Shown: piece by piece, positions 18,028-26,425 of the stretch | Layout of the letters: each line of letters opens with the position of its first letter | Position numbering within the stretch: position 1 is the first letter of the stretch | DNA from: Mesorhizobium qingshengii | Lineage (GTDB): Bacteria > Pseudomonadota > Alphaproteobacteria > Rhizobiales > Rhizobiaceae | Length of the DNA stretch: 64,000 nt | Direction of reading: 5' to 3' | Assembly: GCF_900103325.1 (NCBI RefSeq) | Contig: NZ_FMXM01000023.1 | Location: 1-64,000, forward strand | Position numbers and translations under genes: made by a program | The notes under the pieces: model-generated | Seen by the model: only the letters and a program-made list of their open reading frames with translations | The model's database searches: none | What the model was told of the DNA's origin: nothing

Positions 18028-18140
18028 GGGCAGTAGGCAGTGGGGATTAGGCAGTAGGGGTAGAAGGTCGATCGAGATCAGCTCCAAGGGCGGAACATGC
18101 CTGGTTCCCCTACTGCCTACTGCCTACTGCCTATTCCCTT
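18028..18140. repeat. Inverted array of GCAGTAG heptamers
   Basis: The left arm (18,028-18,060) repeats GGCAGTAG-type units. The right arm (18,107-18,140) carries their complement, CTACTGC three times in a row. The arms can pair into a long hairpin between the binding-protein and permease genes, abutting the binding-protein stop. It may attenuate or process the operon mRNA so that binding protein is made in excess. Confidence 0.75.
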
Positions 18141-18141
18141 C

Positions 18142-19131
18142 CTACTTCACATATTCGAGCATCGGCTCCTTGCCGGCGTCGAGCACGTCCTTGGTCAGCA
18201 CCAGGGTCGGCACGGCGATGCTGTCCTCGACCTTTTCGCCGGCCAGCGCCTTCTTGACGTTTTCGACCGCTTGCTTGCCGACGAGGTAGGGCAGCTGCGC
18301 GACGGAGGCGTTGAGGCGGCCGTCCTTGATCGACTTCACCGCATCCGAATTGCCGTCGACGCCGATGATCGTCACCTGCGGACCCTTGCCGGCGGCGTAG
18401 ACGGATTCGACCGCGCCGAGCGCCATGCCGTCATTGGCGCAGAAGATGGCGACGAGGTCGGGATGCGCCGTCAGCGTGTCGGTAGCGATCGAGGCCGCCT
18501 TGCCGCGGTCCCAGTCGCCCGGCAGCGAGGCGACGATTTCCAGCCCCGGCGCCAGCTCCTTGAGCTTGTCGGCAAAGCCCTTGGCGCGCTTCTCGCCGGT
18601 GATGTTGCCGGACAGGCCCTCGATCACCAGCACCGGACCCTTGGCGTCCTTGCCGAGCTTGGAGACGAGATAGTCCGCGCCTTGCGCGCCGGCCGCGCCA
18701 TTGTCGGAGCCGATGTGGAAGGTGACCTTGATGCCTTCCTTGTCGAGCACCGCCTGGTCGAGATTGTTGTCGAGGTCGACGATCTTGATGCCGGCGTCCT
18801 GCGCCGCCTTCAGGCACGGCAGCAGGTTTGTCGAGTTGATGGCGGCGGTGATCATCGCCGCCGGCTTGCGCTCCAGCATGGTGTTGCACAAATTGAGCTG
18901 CGGCTCGGCCGCCTGGTCGCTTTCGGCCGCTTGCTGGAAGTATTTCACGCCGGCTTCCTTGGCGCCGGCCTCGACGCCCTGGGCCATCGCGCCCCAGAAC
19001 GGATTGGCCAGCGTCTTCATCAGCACGCCATATTCGCCATCCTCGGCCTTGGCCATGGAGATGGCCGAGAACGCGATCGCCGCGCCCAAAGCCAAAGTAA
19101 ATCGATTTATCTTCAGAGCGAACGGTTTCAT
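18142..19131 (-). CDS. Sugar ABC transporter, periplasmic binding protein (CUT2)
   Basis: 329 aa Peripla_BP_4 protein. The signal peptide spans residues 1-29 (cut after MAKA). The mature protein begins EDGEYGVLMKTLANPFWGAMAQGV, like ribose/allose-type binding proteins. CANDGMALGAVESVYAAG and IIGVDGNSDAVKSIKDG are family landmarks. GGAGG lies before ATG 19,131. A LacI-type palindrome sits inside codons 8-11. It is the first gene of the epimerase operon. The sugar is unknown. Confidence 0.9.
   Translation of the reverse strand: MKPFALKINRFTLALGAAIAFSAISMAKAEDGEYGVLMKTLANPFWGAMAQGVEAGAKEAGVKYFQQAAESDQAAEPQLNLCNTMLERKPAAMITAAINSTNLLPCLKAAQDAGIKIVDLDNNLDQAVLDKEGIKVTFHIGSDNGAAGAQGADYLVSKLGKDAKGPVLVIEGLSGNITGEKRAKGFADKLKELAPGLEIVASLPGDWDRGKAASIATDTLTAHPDLVAIFCANDGMALGAVESVYAAGKGPQVTIIGVDGNSDAVKSIKDGRLNASVAQLPYLVGKQAVENVKKALAGEKVEDSIAVPTLVLTKDVLDAGKEPMLEYVK
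19098..19109. promoter_or_regulatory. LacI-type operator inside the binding-protein coding sequence
   Basis: TAAATCGATTTA is a perfect 12-bp palindrome with the CG centre typical of LacI-family operators. It starts about 23 bases downstream of the ATG. Related sites lie upstream of the adjacent dehydrogenase gene. Confidence 0.7.
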
Positions 19132-19211
19132 TTTGGTTTCCTCCGGTTGATGTCACGTGCCGCGAGCCGAGGCCAGGCGCGGCGTTTGCCTTCCGTCTTC
19201 GACAATGGGGG

Positions 19212-20273
19212 CTATTGTCGGTTTCCTCCCCCGGAATGCGGGACGTTGCCTGGCGAGCCAACGGATTCCCGCATCAAAACCTTGCAAGGTTCGAGCCGCG
19301 CGATCGGCGGCCCCTCCTCGCCTTCAATCCTGGCAAACAGCGCCTCCATCGCGTGGCCGGCGATCTGGCGCACCGGCTGCACCACGGCGGCGATGGCCGG
19401 CCATGTCACCTGCATCCATTCGGCATCGTCGAAGCCGACCAGCGAGATATCGTCGGGGCAGTGCCAGCCGCGCCGGCGGAATTCGGACAGCGCCACCAGC
19501 GTGCCCTTGAGGAACAGCGAATAGACCGCCGTCGGGCGTTCGCCTTTTGCAAAGTAGTCGCGCAACTGGGCCCTGAGCGGTTCGACATCGGTTTCGGCAA
19601 GCACGACATCGATGCGGACGTCCGGCGCCAGTTTGAGCGCGGTCGAGCGAAAACCGTCGAGGCGGGCGCGCACCGTGGCCGCCTGTTCGCCAAGCCCGAT
19701 GACCAGGATGTGGCGGTGGCCCTTGCCGATCAGCTCGCGCGCCACTTCGGCGCTGGCGGAAGCACTGTCGGCCGACACGGTGTCGAAGGCATCGTCCGAC
19801 AGCACGCGGTCGATCAGCACGCCGGTCATGCCATTGGCCTTCATGAACGCGGCCGCCGGGCCATGCTCGTTGCGCACCGGCGCCAGCACCACGCCGGCCA
19901 CCCGCCAGTCATGCATGCGGGCGAGGATCTCCGTTTCGCGCGCTTCGGATTCGCGGCTGGATGCGGCCACCAGCGTGAAGCCGCGCTGCTCGGCCAGGCT
20001 CTCGAGCTGGCTGACCATCTGGCCGAAGAACTCGCTTTCGAATTCCGGCATGATGGCTCCGATGATCCGCCGCTTGGCCCGCCGCATGTCGGAGGCCAGC
20101 GGATCGACACGGTAGCCGAGATGCTCGACGGCATCGAAGACGCGCTGCGCGTTTTCTGGCTTCACCGTGGTGACGCCCGCCATGACCTTGGAGACGGTGG
20201 CGGCGGACACGCCGGCGCGGCTTGCCACGTCGTGGATCGACGGACGCCGCTGCTGGGCTTGCCGATGCGCCAT
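19212..20273 (-). CDS. LacI-family transcriptional regulator
   Basis: 353 aa repressor. The N-terminal helix-turn-helix reads SIHDVASRAGVSAATVSKVMAG (residues about 11-33), followed by the hinge helix and a sugar-binding-protein-like core (about 70-335). It is transcribed toward the binding-protein operon and divergent from the dehydrogenase gene. Matching CG-centred palindromes occur at both controlled promoters, so it very likely represses uptake and catabolism until its sugar is present. The C-terminal ~10 residues are low complexity. Confidence 0.9.
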   Translation of the reverse strand: MAHRQAQQRRPSIHDVASRAGVSAATVSKVMAGVTTVKPENAQRVFDAVEHLGYRVDPLASDMRRAKRRIIGAIMPEFESEFFGQMVSQLESLAEQRGFTLVAASSRESEARETEILARMHDWRVAGVVLAPVRNEHGPAAAFMKANGMTGVLIDRVLSDDAFDTVSADSASASAEVARELIGKGHRHILVIGLGEQAATVRARLDGFRSTALKLAPDVRIDVVLAETDVEPLRAQLRDYFAKGERPTAVYSLFLKGTLVALSEFRRRGWHCPDDISLVGFDDAEWMQVTWPAIAAVVQPVRQIAGHAMEALFARIEGEEGPPIARLEPCKVLMRESVGSPGNVPHSGGGNRQ

Positions 20274-20328
20274 TGCTCCTCCTCCCGAGGCGCGGATATC
20301 AGCATTCTCTATCCGCCGCCAAAATGAG

Positions 20329-20361
20329 TAAATCGATTTTTCGCGGTTGTAAATCGTTTAA
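20329..20361. promoter_or_regulatory. Pair of LacI-type operators in the divergent promoter
   Basis: TAAATCGATTTT (20,329-20,340) and TAAATCGTTTAA (20,350-20,361) lie 21 bases apart, two helical turns. Both resemble the perfect palindrome at 19,098. They sit between the LacI gene and the dehydrogenase gene, allowing control of both. Confidence 0.65.
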
Positions 20362-20420
20362 TCGGAGGTATTTTATCCATCGAGAGAGGCGCCAGCGGAT
20401 CGCGCCCGGGAGGAATTGCC

Positions 20421-21452
20421 ATGTCAAACAGCGCCTTGCCGCTGGTCATCAGCGCACCGGAACCACGCACGCTCGATCTCATCTTCACGCCGGACCAGCT
20501 GGCGCGCTTCAGGGCGAAGTACCGCATCGTCGAGACGACGCCCGATGGCGTGGCCAAGCTGCCGGCCGACGTGCTGGGCGAAGCCCGCTACATTGTCGGC
20601 CAGCCGCCGATCGCGCCCGAGACGCTGGCAAACATGAAGGCGCTGCGCTGCGTCTTCAACGTCGAGACCAACCTCCTCAACAACATGCCCTATGAAACGC
20701 TGTTTTCGCGCGGCATCCATGTCGTCACCACCGGCCTGGTGTTCGCCGAGCCGGTGGCCGAACTTGGCCTCGCCATGGCGCTCAACCTCGCCCGCAACAT
20801 CGTCGACGCCGATCTCGCCTTTCGCCAGGGCAAGGAGTTGTGGGGCGGCGACGGCAACCAGACAGCCCGCCTCTTGTCCGGCGCCGATGTCGGCATCATC
20901 GGCTTCGGTGATCTCGGCCGCGCGCTGAACCGGCTGCTGACGGGCTTCCGCACCCGCACAAAGGTCTTCGATCCCTGGCTGCCGCCGTCGATCCTCATCG
21001 ACAATAGCGTCGAGCCGGCCTCGCTCGACGAGGTGCTGTCGACCAGCGACTTCATTTTCGTCGTCGCCTCGGTCACCTCTGAGAACCAGGGCTTTCTCGG
21101 CACTGAGGCCTTCGCCAGCATGCGCAAGGGCGCCGCCTTCATCCTGCTCAGCCGCGCCGGCGTCGTCGACTTCCCGGCCCTGATGGCGGCGGTGAAAAGT
21201 GGCCACATCGTCGCCGCCAGCGACGTCTTCCCGGAAGAGCCGCTGGCGCAGGACCACCCGGTGCGTGCCCTGCCCGGCTTCCTGCGCTCTGCCCACCGCG
21301 CCGGCGCCCTCGACATCGCCTTCAAGCGGATGGGCGACATGGTGCTGGAGGACATGGACCTGATCGACCGCGGCCTGCCGCCGCTGCGCTCCAAGCGCGC
21401 CGAACGCGAGACGGTGTCGCGCATGCGTTCCAAGCCGGTCGACAAGAACTAG
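20421..21452 (+). CDS. D-isomer-specific 2-hydroxyacid dehydrogenase
   Basis: 343 aa NAD-dependent dehydrogenase. The nucleotide-binding motif VGIIGFGDLGRAL is near residues 155-167. The catalytic Arg (LSRAGVVD), Glu (FPEEP) and His (SAHRAGAL) are all present, though the His motif differs from the usual SPHxAG. GGGAGGAA lies 7 bases before ATG 20,421. It is divergent from the LacI gene and downstream of paired operators, so it probably handles a hydroxyacid or sugar-acid intermediate of the epimerase pathway. Confidence 0.87.
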   Translation: MSNSALPLVISAPEPRTLDLIFTPDQLARFRAKYRIVETTPDGVAKLPADVLGEARYIVGQPPIAPETLANMKALRCVFNVETNLLNNMPYETLFSRGIHVVTTGLVFAEPVAELGLAMALNLARNIVDADLAFRQGKELWGGDGNQTARLLSGADVGIIGFGDLGRALNRLLTGFRTRTKVFDPWLPPSILIDNSVEPASLDEVLSTSDFIFVVASVTSENQGFLGTEAFASMRKGAAFILLSRAGVVDFPALMAAVKSGHIVAASDVFPEEPLAQDHPVRALPGFLRSAHRAGALDIAFKRMGDMVLEDMDLIDRGLPPLRSKRAERETVSRMRSKPVDKN

Positions 21453-21584
21453 GCAATCCGACAAGGCAGATAAGGCCATCCCGCCCGCGCCCATGGACAT
21501 GGCCGGCGGGACGCGCTTTAGTGACGCAAGGATATCTCCCTACAATACAGACAGCGTGCGGTTCCCAAATAACGGAGATCGAGC

Positions 21585-24215
21585 GTGCTCCTGAATTTTG
21601 TTGATGTCTTTCGTCGCGAACTGAGCGTCATCAATTTCCGTCGCGACGCCATACGCAACGGCATGGTGGCCGAACGCAGGTCGCAGGCCGCAAGCAAGGC
21701 CGCTCGCCATTTTGTTGTCGATCGCGGCGACGCGGCCCTCGACGACACAAAATCCGACCCACAGCGCGGCACGGTCCGGACGGAAAAAACCAGCAACCTT
21801 ACCGGGATAGCCCTGTCGGGCGGGGGCATGCGCTCCGCCTCGTACGGCCTCGGCGTCTTGCAGGCGCTGGCGTCTCTGTCGCCGGCGGGCAGTCCGCGCC
21901 CGCTCGATGCCGTCGACTATCTCTCCACGGTCTCGGGCGGTGGCTATATCGGCACCTCGGTCGTGGCCGGGATGATGCAGGACAATCGCTCATTCCCTTT
22001 CGAAAGCCGGCTCGACGAAGCGGAAACGCCGGAAACACAGCATCTGCGCGACTTCTCCAATTTCCTGGCGCCGGCGGGCGCCCCGGACTATCTGGTGACC
22101 ATCGCGCTGGTGATACGCGGCCTGCTGGTCAATGCCTTGATCGTTCTGCCGGCCTTGTTGCTGCTTGCCGCACTCACCATCCTGATCAATCCAACCGTAT
22201 CGGACCTGATGACGCCCGGCATTTTCGGCTTTTCGGCCTCGAAATTGTCGATGCTCGGCGCAACCATGAAGCACTTTGCGTATACGATGGTTCTTGCCGC
22301 GCTGGCGGCATTGCTGATGTTCGGCAGCGCCCTCTACACGTCGCTTGCGTTTCGCAGGGACACGCTGAAGAGCCGCGAAGTTCTCGGCCGTGCCCTGGGC
22401 GCGCTGGTTGCGCTGGTGCTCGCCTCGGCCATCATCGAGATCCAGCCCCTGGTCCTTTCCGGGATGCTTGCGAACGCCAACGACAAACAGATCACCTCGG
22501 CCAGGGAAGTCATCGTCCTGGCGCAGCCCTTTCAGGATTTGCTCGCGGCTTTCGCGAGCATTCTGCCCTCGCTCGCCACGGTGCTGGTCCCGACGGTGGC
22601 GGTGCTGATTTCCGTCGCGCAGAAACTGGCCAAACTCGCGGAGGCGTCGCTCGGCGATGTGACCTGGAGTGCGGCGATGAAGAAAAACAGCAGCCGATTT
22701 GTCCTGTACCTTGCCGCCGTGATCGTGCCGTTCATGCTGTGGGTAGCATACATATACCTGAGTTACTGGGCGATCCGGAAAGGCGACGAGTGGTGCGGCG
22801 TGGAAACCCCGCGCTGGCTGAAAGCGATCACGCAATGCGAGGGGGATTGGTATGCCCATTGGCAGATATGGCCGCTTTCCCGACTTGGTCCGATCGGCGC
22901 AACATATCTGGGCGTCGCCTTGGCTCTCTCGGCTGTCTGCCTGTTGATCGGGCCGAATTCGAACTCTCTCCACAGGCTCTATCGCGACCGCCTCAGCCGT
23001 GCCTTTCTGATGCAGAGGAAGACCATAGGCAAGAAACCGTCGGAAGCGGTCGACACCTGGAAATTCTCCTCGTTGAAGCCATTCGACAAGAAAGCCGGAA
23101 GCTGGAAGGAGGGCGCAGCCTTCTCGCCCTATCTCCTGTCGAACGCCGCCATAAATCTCGAGGGTTCGAAGGACCTCAACAAGCGTGGGCGCAACGCCGA
23201 CAATTTCATTTTCAGCCCGCTCCATGTCGGCAGCCAGTCGACCGGCTATGTCCGGTCGACTGATATGGAGCGCGTGGTGCCCGACCTCAGCCTCGCCACG
23301 GCAATGGCGACTTCGGGCGCGGCGGCGTCCGCCAACATGGGACGGCAGACCGTCAAGATCCTGACATTCAGCCTCTCGCTCCTGAACATCCGCCTCGGCT
23401 ACTGGCTGGCCAATCCTATGCGGATCCAGGCGTTCAAGAGCTGGGTGAACCGATGGGTCGCGAATGTCGGCACATGGTATTTCGCGGCGGAGACAACCGG
23501 CCTTCTGAGCGAGAACATGCTCAACGTGTACCTGACCGATGGCGGCCACATCGAGAACCTCGGCATCTACGAGTTGCTGCGCCGCCGCTGCAAGGTCATC
23601 CTGGCGGTCGACGCCGAGGCTGATCCGGCCCTGACCTTTCCATCGCTGGTCAATCTGGAGGTCATGGCACGCATCGATCTCGGTGTGAGAATTGACCTGG
23701 GATGGCAAGCGATCCAGGCCAATTCACTCGGCATCACGCCAGGCGCTCCCTATGGGCCTGGCGGCCCGCCCGGCCGGCATGGCCCGCATGCCGCCATAGG
23801 CATCATAAAATATGACGACGACGAAACTGGCGTCCTGATCTATATAAAATCGTCATTGAGCGGCGATGAGAACGACTACATCCTCGACTACTTCAAGCGA
23901 CATCCAACCTTTCCGCACGAAACGACCGTCGACCAGTTCTTCACCGAGGAACAGTTCGAGGCCTATCGTGCCCTGGGGTTCCACGCGGCACGCGGACTTC
24001 TGACCGGCGCCGACAATTTTGGGAAGCCCGCGGCGGCCCCGGCAGGCTGGGGCAGCCAGGTTGCCGAAGCCCTCGCCTTGCTCAATGTGCCAGCATCAAT
24101 GGCGGCGGCGATCGTGGCTCATATCCAGGTTCAACCAGATCAGACCACCCAAGCGGCGCCTCCTCGCGCTGCCGTTGGCTCAACCAGCCGCCGCCACCGC
24201 CGAGAGCCAATTTAA
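21585..24215 (+). CDS. Patatin-like phospholipase with internal membrane domain
   Basis: 876 aa protein starting at GTG 21,585 (CGGAG upstream). The patatin domain is split: the oxyanion-hole loop SGGGMRSASYGLG is at residues 78-90, the nucleophile Ser 117 in TVSGGGYIG, and the catalytic Asp 652 in TDGGHIENLG. Between them about five hydrophobic segments (roughly residues 165-480) form a membrane insertion. It probably hydrolyses acyl chains of membrane lipids at the inner membrane. The C-terminal ~60 residues are low complexity. It ends tail-to-tail with the aminopeptidase gene, overlapping by 4 bases. Confidence 0.82.
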   Translation: MLLNFVDVFRRELSVINFRRDAIRNGMVAERRSQAASKAARHFVVDRGDAALDDTKSDPQRGTVRTEKTSNLTGIALSGGGMRSASYGLGVLQALASLSPAGSPRPLDAVDYLSTVSGGGYIGTSVVAGMMQDNRSFPFESRLDEAETPETQHLRDFSNFLAPAGAPDYLVTIALVIRGLLVNALIVLPALLLLAALTILINPTVSDLMTPGIFGFSASKLSMLGATMKHFAYTMVLAALAALLMFGSALYTSLAFRRDTLKSREVLGRALGALVALVLASAIIEIQPLVLSGMLANANDKQITSAREVIVLAQPFQDLLAAFASILPSLATVLVPTVAVLISVAQKLAKLAEASLGDVTWSAAMKKNSSRFVLYLAAVIVPFMLWVAYIYLSYWAIRKGDEWCGVETPRWLKAITQCEGDWYAHWQIWPLSRLGPIGATYLGVALALSAVCLLIGPNSNSLHRLYRDRLSRAFLMQRKTIGKKPSEAVDTWKFSSLKPFDKKAGSWKEGAAFSPYLLSNAAINLEGSKDLNKRGRNADNFIFSPLHVGSQSTGYVRSTDMERVVPDLSLATAMATSGAAASANMGRQTVKILTFSLSLLNIRLGYWLANPMRIQAFKSWVNRWVANVGTWYFAAETTGLLSENMLNVYLTDGGHIENLGIYELLRRRCKVILAVDAEADPALTFPSLVNLEVMARIDLGVRIDLGWQAIQANSLGITPGAPYGPGGPPGRHGPHAAIGIIKYDDDETGVLIYIKSSLSGDENDYILDYFKRHPTFPHETTVDQFFTEEQFEAYRALGFHAARGLLTGADNFGKPAAAPAGWGSQVAEALALLNVPASMAAAIVAHIQVQPDQTTQAAPPRAAVGSTSRRHRREPI

Positions 24216-24985
24216 TTGGGTCCTGGGCCTGGTTCGTCAGGCCGCAGCGTCAGCACCGACACGCCGGAAGCTGTAACGGCAACGGTGTGCTCGAACTGTG
24301 CGGAAAGCGATCCGTCTCTCGTCACCACAGTCCAGCCGTCAGCCTCGGTTCTGACACTCCGTCGGCCTCGATTGAGCATCGGCTCGATCGTGAAAACCAT
24401 GCCCTCCCGCAGCGCGAGGCCAGTTCCCGGCTTGCCGAAGTGCAAAACCTGCGGTTCCTCATGCATCTCCCGGCCGATGCCGTGACCGCAATATTCACGC
24501 ACCACGGAATAGCCATTTCGCTTGGCATGTCGTTCGATCGCCCAGCCGATGTCTCCGAGCCGCGCGCCCGGGCGAACCGTCCGGATGCCCATCCACATGG
24601 CTTCGTAGGCGGTCTGGACCAGCCTCTTGGCGGCTGGATTCACCCGACCAACGAGATAGGTCTTGCTGGAATCCGCGATATAGCCGCTCTTCTCGAGCGT
24701 GATGTCGAAATTGACGATGTCGCCATCCCGAAGCACGTTCGATTGCGATGGAACGCCGTGGCAGACCACATTGTTCACCGAGGAATTCAACACGAAACCA
24801 TAGCCATATTGGCCCTTGCTTGCCGGCCGGGCCTGGAGATCACGGACGATGAATTGCTCGACCATCTCATTGACCTGAAGTGTCGATAGACCGGCGAGCG
24901 AGGTTCGATCCAGCAGCCCGAATACGGACGCCAGCAACCGGCCGGATTCGGCCAGCAACGCCAGTTCCCGGGGCTGCTTCGTCAT
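24212..24985 (-). CDS. map: Type I methionine aminopeptidase in a putative toxin-antitoxin pair
   Basis: 257 aa metallopeptidase that removes N-terminal Met from new proteins. All five metal ligands are visible: two Asp in NFDITLEKSGYIADSS, His in CGHGIGREMHEEP, Glu in FTIEPML and Glu in AQFEHT. The N-terminal zinc-binding extension of some MAPs is missing. It is not in the usual housekeeping context; it follows, with a 4-base ATGA overlap, a ParD-like antitoxin gene, which suggests an accessory copy under autoregulation. Confidence 0.88.
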   Translation of the reverse strand: MTKQPRELALLAESGRLLASVFGLLDRTSLAGLSTLQVNEMVEQFIVRDLQARPASKGQYGYGFVLNSSVNNVVCHGVPSQSNVLRDGDIVNFDITLEKSGYIADSSKTYLVGRVNPAAKRLVQTAYEAMWMGIRTVRPGARLGDIGWAIERHAKRNGYSVVREYCGHGIGREMHEEPQVLHFGKPGTGLALREGMVFTIEPMLNRGRRSVRTEADGWTVVTRDGSLSAQFEHTVAVTASGVSVLTLRPDEPGPGPN

Positions 24986-25194
24986 GCTTCGCTCACCACC
25001 AGTGGTAGAGCCGAAAAGCCCGCGGAACTAAGCTCGCGCTCGATGATCTCAGTGAAACTGAGCGTCGGATTGGTCTCGCACAGCATGCCGAGCTTGATCC
25101 AATAGGCGGCCTGCGCATTGATCGAACGAAACGATACTTTGCTCGCTCTGCGCAGCTGATCGTGCAAATCATCGTCTATGTTCACGATACCCAT
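24982..25194 (-). CDS. ParD-like ribbon-helix-helix antitoxin
   Basis: 70 aa basic-to-acidic protein matching the ParD-like antitoxin family: the N-terminal strand VNIDDDLHDQLRRAS, then SINAQAAYWIKLGMLCETNP and a C-terminal acidic region that could bind a partner. GAGGAAA lies 6 bases before ATG 25,194. Three CGTATA repeats at exact 11-bp spacing lie just upstream. The next gene is methionine aminopeptidase, overlapping by 4 bases. Usual ParD partners (ParE) are absent. Confidence 0.75.
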   Translation of the reverse strand: MGIVNIDDDLHDQLRRASKVSFRSINAQAAYWIKLGMLCETNPTLSFTEIIERELSSAGFSALPLVVSEA

Positions 25195-25213
25195 CGGATT
25201 TCCTCATACGATT

Positions 25214-25241
25214 CGTATATGTATCGTATACATGCCGTATA
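25214..25241. promoter_or_regulatory. Three CGTATA repeats at 11-bp spacing (probable antitoxin operator)
   Basis: CGTATA starts at 25,214, 25,225 and 25,236, one helical turn apart. A complementary CATACG lies at 25,205. They sit 20-47 bases upstream of the ParD-like start. Ribbon-helix-helix dimers typically bind such short phased repeats cooperatively. Confidence 0.65.
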
Positions 25242-25500
25242 TGAGAAAGCCAAGGGTGGGCAGCGTCGGAAGCGGCTCAGGTCAAGAGCGCCGCTGACAG
25301 CGGGTCCACAGGAAGTGCGACGCCACCGAGCAGCGTATCATGGCCGCCGTTACCGCAAGCCGAAAGCAGCAAGCAGTTCTCGAATATATTTCGCCATAAA
25401 TTCCCGTTTTCGTACAAAAAACCGGGAACTTTCGTCCAGACCTGCCGTTTTCCACAAGATCGTTGCTTCGACGATCCTGAGGCAATAGGAGGATTATGCC

Positions 25501-25806
25501 ATGAATATCAAGATGATCTGCTTTGGCGCCATGGCGCTTTCGATGGTTGCTGGCTCGGCCCTCGCCGCCGGCACTACCGGCACATCCGCGCTCGACGACC
25601 CGGCCAAGATGCAGCCCTTCTATACGGACTCCAGCATGAAGAAGATGGTCAGCAGTGACGACTTCGTGAAGGCCTGGAAGGCGATGTCACCTGAAGATCA
25701 GAAAATGGTCATGGCGGCCTGCGACGACGAGGCCAAGAACGCGAATGCCGCCAACAGCCATCCGGAGTTCTGCAGCAGCGTGAAGGCAAACGGCGGCAGC
25801 AAGTAG
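25501..25806 (+). CDS. Small secreted protein of unknown function
   Basis: 101 aa. The signal peptide spans residues 1-22 (MNIKMICFGAMALSMVAGSALAAG). The mature ~79 residues are mostly helical, with SDDFVKAWKAMSPEDQKMVMAACDDE and a second Cys in HPEFCSSVK, a likely disulfide pair. AGGAGG lies before ATG 25,501. I recognise no named family. It ends tail-to-tail with the tiny-peptide array. Confidence 0.8.
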   Translation: MNIKMICFGAMALSMVAGSALAAGTTGTSALDDPAKMQPFYTDSSMKKMVSSDDFVKAWKAMSPEDQKMVMAACDDEAKNANAANSHPEFCSSVKANGGSK

Positions 25807-25873
25807 GTACAGCTGTCAGGCGGTATCTTCGTCCGCTGCCAACCAGACGGCGCGACGCCGCATAAACCAACCT

Positions 25874-25895
25874 CGCCGCCCTCAGCGTGGCGGCG
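25874..25895. terminator. Hairpin between secreted-protein gene and peptide array
   Basis: The stem CGCCGCC / GGCGGCG (7 bp) with an 8-base loop lies between two convergent units. T-rich tails are weak on both sides, so it may be a bidirectional terminator. Confidence 0.4.
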
Positions 25896-25965
25896 GGGGC
25901 TGGCGTTTATGTCTCGAATTGAGAGATCTTCAGTCGCTCAGCCAGCCCGTGATCCAGGACCGCTG

Positions 25966-26052
25966 TTATACGTCCTTTGAGACCACGGCGGCCACGACGG
26001 TCGAAAGCTTCTGGCGCTTCACAAGCACCGGCTTTTGGTAAGTCTTTTTCAT
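25966..26052 (-). CDS. Tiny RiPP-precursor-like peptide, copy A
   Basis: 28 aa. The leader part MKKTYQKPVLVKRQKLS aligns with the other three copies (Y5, P8, L10, K12, R13, L16, S17); the tail after S17 is TVVAAVVSKDV. GGGGA lies 8 bases before ATG 26,052 and a TTGACA box is 61 bases upstream. It is the last copy in transcription order. Gln replaces Glu at positions 6 and 14. No modifying enzyme is recognisable in the window, so any modification is inference. Confidence 0.7.
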   Translation of the reverse strand: MKKTYQKPVLVKRQKLSTVVAAVVSKDV

Positions 26053-26107
26053 GTGATGTCCCCTGCAGGCCCGATAAGCACGCCAGAAGGCACTCCCAGG
26101 ACGATCT

Positions 26108-26113
26108 TGTCAA
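26108..26113 (-). promoter_or_regulatory. -35-like box of peptide copy A
   Basis: TTGACA, 61 bases before the ATG of copy A. Twenty bases further downstream both copies A and B have TCTGGCG. Confidence 0.45.
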
Positions 26114-26173
26114 CCCGCGGTGACACCGGGCGACGCCCCCTCGGGAGCGCCCCACCAGAACCGCGAAGGCTCG

Positions 26174-26263
26174 TTACCCGAGCTGGGAACTCGCCGGAAC
26201 AGCCGTCACAGCGGACAGCTTTTCGCGTTTGTCGAGGGTCGGCTTTTCATAGATCTTCTTCAT
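26174..26263 (-). CDS. Tiny RiPP-precursor-like peptide, copy B
   Basis: 29 aa. The leader is MKKIYEKPTLDKREKLS; the tail after S17 is AVTAVPASSQLG. Thr 20 falls exactly where lasso-peptide leaders of the pattern YxxPxLx3Gx5T have their Thr, but Glu replaces the Gly at 14. The tail lacks the acidic residue needed for a lasso ring. GGGGA lies before ATG 26,263, with TTGACA 59 bases upstream. Confidence 0.72.
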   Translation of the reverse strand: MKKIYEKPTLDKREKLSAVTAVPASSQLG

Positions 26264-26316
26264 CGAATGTCCCCAATCCCATGGTCTGGCGCCAGATGCG
26301 GCGCGGATCCGGATTC

Positions 26317-26322
26317 TGTCAA
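26317..26322 (-). promoter_or_regulatory. -35-like box of peptide copy B
   Basis: CTTGACA, 59 bases before the ATG of copy B, with TCTGGCG after the same 20-base interval as in copy A. Confidence 0.45.
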
Positions 26323-26425
26323 GGCGGAGCCGAAAGCCGCAATGGATCGCGGCGGCGGCGCAACGATACGATCATTGGTCGTCACCACGTCGCGATGCAA
26401 GCAGGCGTCGTCGAAAACGGCTCGG

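Noticed and set aside
25907..26155. 82-codon minus-strand frame overlapping the peptide array
   Set aside because: It runs in another frame through copy A, and its sequence has no family; the small frames have ribosome sites and paralogues.
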